Assembly (NCBI GenBank): GCA_947629545.1
Contig: CANREE010000018.1
Span: forward strand, 1 to 39,782
Reading direction: 5' to 3'
Length of the DNA stretch: 39,782 bases
Source: an uncultured Lachnospiraceae bacterium
GTDB lineage: Bacteria; Bacillota; Clostridia; Lachnospirales; Lachnospiraceae
Shown: positions 34,639-39,782 of the stretch, piece after piece
Position numbering within the stretch: position 1 is the first letter of the stretch
Layout of the letters: each line of letters opens with the position of its first letter
Notes under the pieces: generated by a model
Seen by the model: only the letters and a program-made list of their open reading frames with translations
Told to the model about the DNA's origin: nothing
Database searches by the model: none
Translations under genes and position numbers: made by a program

Positions 34639-34666
34639 ATCGTTATAGTTTTAAAACAACAACGAT
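34639..34666 (-). promoter_or_regulatory. 28-bp dyad, candidate ModE-type operator
   Basis: ATCGTT (34639-34644) and AACGAT (34661-34666) are centred on the palindrome GTTTTAAAAC (34648-34657). In all, 12 of 14 base pairs are symmetric. The left part ATCGTTATA equals the half-site of the E. coli ModE box; the right half is less similar. It directly abuts the -10 box and covers the likely transcription start, the position of a repressor site. Confidence 0.6.
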
Positions 34667-34695
34667 ATTCTAGCAGGCAGGCAGTAATCTGTCAA
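34667..34695 (-). promoter_or_regulatory. Sigma-A-type promoter of the FecBCD-type operon
   Basis: On the minus strand a perfect TTGACA (34695-34690) and TAGAAT (34672-34667) are 17 nt apart. The start codon of the binding protein is about 43 nt downstream. Confidence 0.8.
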
Positions 34696-34732
34696 TAGAA
34701 ACAGGATATGCAGATTTCAACATGCTGGAGGC

Positions 34733-34991
34733 GTGCCGTGGTGTATTACCTATACTTTCATGCCGGATGAACTGGAGCGGCTGCTCGGCCGCTTCGACGT
34801 AACGGATATCAGGCTGTCGGGCCCCGGCGCTTATGCAAGGACAATCCCCCCGCGAGATACTCGTAAAGATCATGAACGATTCCGCGCAGCAGAAGGATTT
34901 CCTGGACTTTTGTTATCAATACGATTCGAATCCGTAAGTGTGCGGTATGGGGAAGGATAATCTGCTGGCAATGGGAAATATACGCGCTTGA
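34733..34991 (+). pseudogene. Decayed C-terminal fragment, probable SAM-dependent methyltransferase
   Basis: Three pieces read as one protein tail. The first (TYTFMPDELERLLGRFDVTD then GPGAYARTIP) is in one frame. Removing one C from the run at 34846-34851 continues as REILVKIMNDSAQQ and FLDFCYQYDSNP. A TAA at 34935 then interrupts, after which VCGMGKDNLLAMG runs to a stop at 34989-34991. The pattern resembles the end of a class I SAM-dependent methyltransferase, which is a tentative match. No 5' part or start signal is present; the fragment abuts the FecBCD-type promoter. It lies within the 445-nt gap 34625-35070. Confidence 0.5.
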
Positions 34992-35012
34992 GGAACGATG
35001 AATAAAAAAGAG

Positions 35013-35041
35013 TTGTTTTTATGCGGTTCTTCATTTATGAT
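35013..35041 (+). promoter_or_regulatory. Promoter upstream of the YunG-like gene
   Basis: TTGTTT (35013-35018) and TATGAT (35036-35041) are 17 nt apart, 30 nt before the ATG at 35071. It may also drive the hydroxylase genes. Confidence 0.6.
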
Positions 35042-35070
35042 AGGATAAGAACGGAAAGGCGGACGGACAG

Positions 35071-35511
35071 ATGAAAGAATACTATTTTTACGGATGGGCA
35101 GCGGCGGACGTCCCGGCGGTTTCAGATACCTGTCCCGGGATTGCGAACCCGCGTGATCTATATGACGCGCTTTCGGATGTCTGGTGTGCGGAGACGTGCG
35201 CGCCGCGGATGCGCGATAACTGGAGTCGGGCGAATCGGACGCTGGGGCAGTGTTCGATCACGGCGTTTCTCGCGCAGGATATATTTGGCGGGAAGGTTTA
35301 CGGCGTTTTGCTGTCGGATGGGCACTTCCATTGCTATAATGTGGTCGGCGGCTGCGTCTTTGATCTGACCAGCGAGCAGTTCGGGGATACAGAGCTGTCT
35401 TATGAGAATAACCCGGAGCAGTTCCGTGAGGTGCATTTCGCGGATCCGGATAAGAAAATGCGGTACGAATATCTGAAGCAGCTGCTGCTGAAGCGGCAGC
35501 GGGGACGGTAG
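35071..35511 (+). CDS. YunG-like protein
   Basis: A 146-residue protein resembling the YunG family of Firmicutes. The conserved core is GQCSITAFLAQDIFGGKVYG, then HFHCYNVV and VFDLTSEQF. Cys61, His85/His87 and Asp98 occur in the order of a papain-like or transglutaminase-like triad, which hints at thiol chemistry; this is my inference and the family has no established function. No signal peptide is seen. It has a promoter just upstream and precedes the FAD subunit by 130 nt, so it might be in the hydroxylase operon. The link could equally be accidental. Confidence 0.65.
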   Translation: MKEYYFYGWAAADVPAVSDTCPGIANPRDLYDALSDVWCAETCAPRMRDNWSRANRTLGQCSITAFLAQDIFGGKVYGVLLSDGHFHCYNVVGGCVFDLTSEQFGDTELSYENNPEQFREVHFADPDKKMRYEYLKQLLLKRQRGR

Positions 35512-35641
35512 GACGGCGCAGGCGGCAGATATTGAAGAGCAGATCGCCGGCGGCGCGGTGGAAGCGCCGGGTGAAGATAGCAGTGTGCAAAGTGCGCGTA
35601 GCAGTATATTTTCATGCGGACAGAATCCAAAGGAGACACGG

Positions 35642-36571
35642 ATGATTTCGATTAAGGAATACAGAAAAGCAGAGAGCCTGGACGAGGCCTGGGAGCTGAA
35701 CCAGAAAAAGGCCAACCGGATCATCGGCGGCATGATGTGGCTGAAAATGAGCCGCGGCCGGGTACAGACGGCCATTGATCTGTCAGGTCTGGGGCTTGAT
35801 ACTATCGAGGAACGGGACGACGCCTTCGTCATCGGCAGTATGGTCACGCTGCGGCAGCTGGAGACACACCCGGGCCTGAATGCGTATACGGACGGGGCCG
35901 TGAAGGAAGCGCTCCGGCATATTGTAGGCGTCCAGTTCCGCAGCGGCGCCACCGTGGGCGGGAGCCTGTTCGGGAGATACGGCTTTTCGGATGTGCTGAC
36001 TATATTCATGACGCTGGACGCTGAAGTGGAGCTCTATAAAGGCGGCGTGATTCCGGTATCCGTATTCGCGGAGATGTCCTACGACCGGGACGTGCTGGTG
36101 CGCGTGATCGTGAAGAAGAAGCCGGAGAGATATTATTACCAGTCAGTCCGAAATACGGATACCGATTTCCCGGCGCTGACCTGCGGGGCGGCGCTTACGG
36201 CGGACGGCAGCCTGCGGCTCTGCTTCGGGGCGCGGCCGCAGAAGGCGATGATGCTTATGGACCGGGACGGTGTGCTGGATGGGCTGCGCGCGGGAGAGAA
36301 TTCTGCCGGGCGCACGGAGAACGGTGCAGGAGATGAACCGAAGGACTATGCCGGAGTTGAATTGCAGAATAACGCCGGAATCGAGCAGGGGAGCGGCACC
36401 AGCGCCGGATCGGGAGACGCCGCTGTGAAACGCGCCGAGGCGATCGGCGTTTACGCAGCGGAAAACATTCCTACCGGCTCGAACATGCGCGGCAGTGCCG
36501 CGTACCGAAGCCACCTGGTGAAGACGCTGGCGTCGCGGGCAGCGGAGCATTTTCTGACGGAGGCATTATGA
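35642..36571 (+). CDS. FAD-binding subunit of a molybdenum hydroxylase
   Basis: A 309-residue protein of the FAD-binding domain of xanthine-dehydrogenase-type enzymes. It passes electrons from the iron-sulfur centres to NAD(P)+ or another acceptor. RIIGGMMWLKMSR is an altered form of the usual FAD phosphate loop, similar to the subunit found in selenium-dependent-type clusters. GATVGGSLFGRYGFSD and the C-terminal GSNMRGSAAYRSHL fit the family. A 47-residue low-complexity insert (about 216-262; Ala, Gly, Glu, Asn) separates the main domain from that C-terminal part. AAAGGAG (35629-35635) fixes the ATG. The stop overlaps the next ATG by 4 nt. Confidence 0.88.
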   Translation: MISIKEYRKAESLDEAWELNQKKANRIIGGMMWLKMSRGRVQTAIDLSGLGLDTIEERDDAFVIGSMVTLRQLETHPGLNAYTDGAVKEALRHIVGVQFRSGATVGGSLFGRYGFSDVLTIFMTLDAEVELYKGGVIPVSVFAEMSYDRDVLVRVIVKKKPERYYYQSVRNTDTDFPALTCGAALTADGSLRLCFGARPQKAMMLMDRDGVLDGLRAGENSAGRTENGAGDEPKDYAGVELQNNAGIEQGSGTSAGSGDAAVKRAEAIGVYAAENIPTGSNMRGSAAYRSHLVKTLASRAAEHFLTEAL

Positions 36572-39500
36572 AGATACAGTTTACATTAAACGGCAAAAAA
36601 TACGAGCAGGAGATCCGACCGGACCTGCTTCTCATCGATCTGGTTCGTTCCCTGGGCTGTTACAGCGTGAAACGGGGCTGCGAGACATCCAACTGCGGCC
36701 TTTGCACCGTCTGGCTGGACGGCCAGCCGACGTTGTCCTGCTCGATTCTGGCGGCGAGAGCGGACGGCCGTACGGTCACGACGCTGGAGGGCCTGCAGGA
36801 GGAAGCCGCCGAGTTCGGCGCATTTATCGCGGATCAGGGGGCGGAGCAGTGCGGCTTCTGCAACCCGGGATTTATGATGAACGCACTGGCGCTTTTCCGG
36901 GACAATGAAAACCCGTCTGAGCAGGAGATCCGGGAGTACCTGGCGGGAAATCTCTGCCGTTGTTCGGGGTATGAAGGGCAGCTGCGGGGGATGATGAATT
37001 TCATGGAGTGGCGGAAGGCGCGCGGGAAAGCGGAGTCGGAAGATGACGCGGAATCTGGCAGTTCGGCTGGAGAAGCCTCCGGGAAAATCGCAGCTAAAAT
37101 GCAATGCAGCAATGCAGAGAAGGCATCAGCAGTGTTGCTTACCAGCAGTATATCGGATAGATCAGTATTGAACAGAACTGTAAATGATGAGACAATATCG
37201 GACAGGGCCGCGGCAAGGCTGGCAAGCGGAGCGTCTGTAACTGAGCAGGTGCGTCGGATTTCATCTGATGCGGCTCCCCAGACCCACCACGAAAAGGAGA
37301 CCGCCCAGCTCCTGCGTACGGTCAATAAAGCCGTCCGCAAAAAGGACGCCATGCAGCTTCTCACCGGCCAGCCGGTCTACACCGACGACCTGGCGCCGGA
37401 AGACTGCCTGATCGTGAAGGTCCTGCGCTCGCCCCACGCCAACGCGCTGATCGAGCGCGTCGACACGGCTAACGCCATGAAGGTGCCGGGGGTGGAGGTC
37501 ATTTACACATGGGAGGACATTCCGGCGGACGCGAAGCGCTTCACCTGCGCCGGTCAGACCTACCCGGAGGCCAGTCCCCACGACCGGCTGCTGCTGGACC
37601 GCCATGTGCGCTATGTGGGCGATCCGGTGGCTATCGTGGCTGGTGAGACGGAGAAGGCTGTGGACCGGGCGCTGGCCCTGATCAAGGTGACGTATCAGGT
37701 GCTTACGCCGGTTCTTGATTACCATACCGCCCTCGACAATCCGGTGCTGGTGCATCCGGAGGACAACTGGGAGAGCCTGTGCCCGGTGGGTGCGGACAAC
37801 CGGAGAAATCTGTGCGCCCACGACGAGAGCCGCGGCGGCGACATCGATAAAGTGCTGTCCGAGTGCGACATCGTTCTGGACCGGACCTATCACACGAAGG
37901 CGGCCCAGCAGACCATGATGGAGACGTTCCGGGTTTTCTGCACCATCGACGCCTACGGGCGGCTCCATGTGACCAGTTCGACCCAGATCGTGTTCCATTG
38001 CCGCCGCATCGTGGCCGCCGCGCTGGGGATCCCCCAGTCGAAGGTCCGGGTGACCAAGCCCAGGATCGGAGGCGGGTTCGGCGCCAAACAGACCGTGGTC
38101 GCGGAAATATTTCCGGCCTTCGTCACCTGGAAGACGAAGAAGCCCAGCAAAATGATCTACACCCGCGAGGAGTGCATGACCGCTTCCACGCCCCGCCACG
38201 AGATGGAAATGCACGTGCGCCTGGGCGCAATGAGGGACGGCCGCATCCGCGGCATCGATCTGTACACTATTTCCAATACCGGCGCCTACGGCGATCACGG
38301 TCCGACGACCGTGGGCCTGTCCGGCCACAAATCCATTCCGCTCTACGGAAAGGCGGAGGCGTTCCGCTTCGTCAGCGACGTGGTCTACACCAATATCATG
38401 GCGGCGGGCGCGTACCGCGGCTACGGCGCGACCCAGGGACTTTTCGCGGTGGAGTCGGCGGTCAATGAACTGGCGGCGGAGCTTCATATGGATCCGTTCG
38501 CGCTGCGGGAGATGAACATTGTCAGGGAAGGCGATGTGATGCCGGCTTATTACGATGAGCCCAACACCAGCTGCGCCCTGGACAAATGTCTGGCCCGTGT
38601 GAAAAAAATGAGCGGCTGGGCGGAGAAATTCCCGGTCCGGCGCCTGCCGAACGGCAAAATCCGCGCCATGGGCATGGGCATGGCCATGCAGGGCTCCTGC
38701 ATCTCCGGCATGGACGTGGGCAGCGCCACATTGAAGGCCAATGAGGAAGGCTACTACACGCTGACCATCGGCGCCGCCGATATGGGGACCGGGTGCGACA
38801 CGATCCTGGCCCAGATCGCGGCCCAGGTGCTGGAGTGCCCGGTGGACGCCGTCACGGTGTTCGGCGCGGATACGGACGCTTCGCCCTACGATTCCGGCTC
38901 CTACGCGTCCAGCACCACATTTGTCACCGGCAAAGCGGTGGAAAAATGCGCCCAGGATCTGCGGGAGCGAATCTGCAGGCTTGGTGCGAAGCTGCTGGGA
39001 TGTGAGAAGGAGCAGGTGGAGTTCGACGGGACGAAGGTGTATGTGCTGGAGGAAGAGGGGGCGGCGGATGCTGCCGCAGTGCGTGATTCGGACACAGATT
39101 ATAATGCGAAAGCGGTGAATGATGTCGGAACAGTATGTGTTGCGGAAGTGATGCATGGTGCGGATGTGATAAGCGATTGTAGTGTGAATGCGGTACGCAG
39201 CGAAGACGTGTCGTGTGGAACGGATGCGGCATATGGCGCAAATTCAGCGGATATAAGTGGTGTTGCTGAAGCAGAGAGAAAAGCAGAATGTTTAGAAAAC
39301 GGTGAAGTGGGGCTAACGGGAGTTTCGGCTGAAAAACAGGAATCTGACAACCAGCCGCGCTCTGTCTCCCTGCAAGACATCGTCATCGCGTCCATGTGCG
39401 GTAACGACATCGCGCTGGAGACCACCTATACCCACAGTTCCATGGTCTCTCCGCCCCCGTACATGGTAGGCGCGGCCGAGATCGAAGTGGATCCGCAGAC

Positions 39501-39782
39501 CGGCCATGTGGAGGTGGTAGATTTCTACGCCGCCGTGGACTGCGGCACACCAATCAATCCGAACCTGGCCCGCGTCCAGGCGGAGGGCGGCATCGTTCAG
39601 GGAATCGGCATGGCGCTGTCCGAGAATATTTCCTATAGTGCTGATGGACACGTCCATGAGAATTCGCTGATGCAGTACAAGATCCCGGCCAGGACTGATT
39701 TCGGCCATATCCACGTGGCGTTCGAGAACAGCTACGAGGACGGCGGCCCGTTCGGCGCCAAATCCATCGGCGAGATCGTGAT
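36568..39782 (+). CDS. Fused [2Fe-2S] and molybdopterin subunit of a xanthine-dehydrogenase-type hydroxylase (partial)
   Basis: At least 1071 residues, running off the right edge. Residues 1-151 carry two [2Fe-2S] clusters: CETSNCGLC with a later Cys, then CGFCNPG and NLCRCSGY. A 99-residue low-complexity linker (152-250) leads to the molybdopterin domains, with GGGFGAKQ and AYRGYGATQGLFA (the Arg corresponds to the purine-contacting Arg of xanthine oxidase). The catalytic Glu is at 1069 in SIGEI. A second insert (about 830-931) splits the C-terminal part. I checked the frame base by base across both inserts and found no stop. Such fused proteins are known in selenium-dependent-type hydroxylases; the substrate is probably a purine, but others are possible. 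Confidence 0.9.
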   Translation, partial: MKIQFTLNGKKYEQEIRPDLLLIDLVRSLGCYSVKRGCETSNCGLCTVWLDGQPTLSCSILAARADGRTVTTLEGLQEEAAEFGAFIADQGAEQCGFCNPGFMMNALALFRDNENPSEQEIREYLAGNLCRCSGYEGQLRGMMNFMEWRKARGKAESEDDAESGSSAGEASGKIAAKMQCSNAEKASAVLLTSSISDRSVLNRTVNDETISDRAAARLASGASVTEQVRRISSDAAPQTHHEKETAQLLRTVNKAVRKKDAMQLLTGQPVYTDDLAPEDCLIVKVLRSPHANALIERVDTANAMKVPGVEVIYTWEDIPADAKRFTCAGQTYPEASPHDRLLLDRHVRYVGDPVAIVAGETEKAVDRALALIKVTYQVLTPVLDYHTALDNPVLVHPEDNWESLCPVGADNRRNLCAHDESRGGDIDKVLSECDIVLDRTYHTKAAQQTMMETFRVFCTIDAYGRLHVTSSTQIVFHCRRIVAAALGIPQSKVRVTKPRIGGGFGAKQTVVAEIFPAFVTWKTKKPSKMIYTREECMTASTPRHEMEMHVRLGAMRDGRIRGIDLYTISNTGAYGDHGPTTVGLSGHKSIPLYGKAEAFRFVSDVVYTNIMAAGAYRGYGATQGLFAVESAVNELAAELHMDPFALREMNIVREGDVMPAYYDEPNTSCALDKCLARVKKMSGWAEKFPVRRLPNGKIRAMGMGMAMQGSCISGMDVGSATLKANEEGYYTLTIGAADMGTGCDTILAQIAAQVLECPVDAVTVFGADTDASPYDSGSYASSTTFVTGKAVEKCAQDLRERICRLGAKLLGCEKEQVEFDGTKVYVLEEEGAADAAAVRDSDTDYNAKAVNDVGTVCVAEVMHGADVISDCSVNAVRSEDVSCGTDAAYGANSADISGVAEAERKAECLENGEVGLTGVSAEKQESDNQPRSVSLQDIVIASMCGNDIALETTYTHSSMVSPPPYMVGAAEIEVDPQTGHVEVVDFYAAVDCGTPINPNLARVQAEGGIVQGIGMALSENISYSADGHVHENSLMQYKIPARTDFGHIHVAFENSYEDGGPFGAKSIGEIV

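Noticed and set aside
35558-35641. 28-codon upstream extension of the FAD subunit
   Set aside because: It has no ribosome binding site, whereas the ATG at 35642 has AAAGGAG at ideal distance.
37261-39156. 631-codon open frame on the minus strand
   Set aside because: It is antisense to the well-conserved molybdopterin domain; its His/Arg/Gly-rich translation is typical of the complement of a GC-rich gene and has no binding site.

Overview
The window reads as chromosomal DNA of a Gram-positive anaerobe of the Clostridia, most likely a Lachnospiraceae-type gut organism. This is inferred from strong AGGAGG ribosome binding sites, sigma-A-like promoters with 17-nt spacers, the MsmK-type sugar ABC ATPase, a CdaR/PucR-type regulator next to ftsEX, a B. 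subtilis-type LexA box at uvrA and a purine-hydroxylase gene set. No rRNA, tRNA, CRISPR array, insertion sequence or phage gene was seen.

Layout. (1) 1-2.6 kb: an operon of acyl-ACP thioesterase, CvfB-like S1 protein and YitT membrane protein. (2) 2.8-3.97 kb: a stand-alone MsmK/UgpC-type ABC ATPase with a clear terminator. (3) 4.1-8.3 kb: CdaR/PucR-like regulator, ftsE, ftsX and an S41 carboxy-terminal protease. (4) 8.6-11.6 kb: a MATE transporter, convergent with a two-gene NitT/TauT-type ABC transporter that has no binding protein nearby. (5) 11.7-19.1 kb: mscL, an L,D-transpeptidase with a Thr-Gln-Pro repeat tail, uvrA behind a LexA-type box, and guaA. (6) 19.1-22.5 kb: a lower-GC Fic-GNAT-serine hydrolase operon preceded by iterated ATTAYATCAA boxes. 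(7) 22.6-27.5 kb: truA, a GH31 glycosidase, a DUF5655-like protein and an XRE/LiaX-like regulator pair. (8) 27.8-39.8 kb: a molybdenum/purine block with an NCS2 xanthine/uric-acid-type permease, a ModE-like HTH fused to a MocA-type cytidylyltransferase, a FecBCD-type ABC transporter, a decayed methyltransferase, a YunG-like protein, an FAD subunit and a fused [2Fe-2S]/molybdopterin hydroxylase cut by the right edge.

How the last block may work together (inference): NCS2 brings in a purine, the hydroxylase oxidises it, the MocA domain makes the molybdopterin cytosine dinucleotide cofactor, and the FecBCD-type system imports molybdate. A 28-bp dyad, whose left half resembles the E. coli ModE half-site, sits just downstream of the -10 box of the transporter promoter. 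The ModE domain of the fusion is the obvious candidate to bind it.

The most unusual signal cuts across genes. Many accessory proteins in 21-39.8 kb carry long low-complexity, in-frame inserts or extensions (20-100 residues) at linkers and surface loops of otherwise normal folds. Several are much lower in GC than their flanks, some contain degenerate tandem duplications, and one shares a 35-bp sequence (31/35 identical) with an intergenic site 3.7 kb away. Housekeeping genes in the same window (ftsEX, uvrA, guaA, truA, mscL) lack them.
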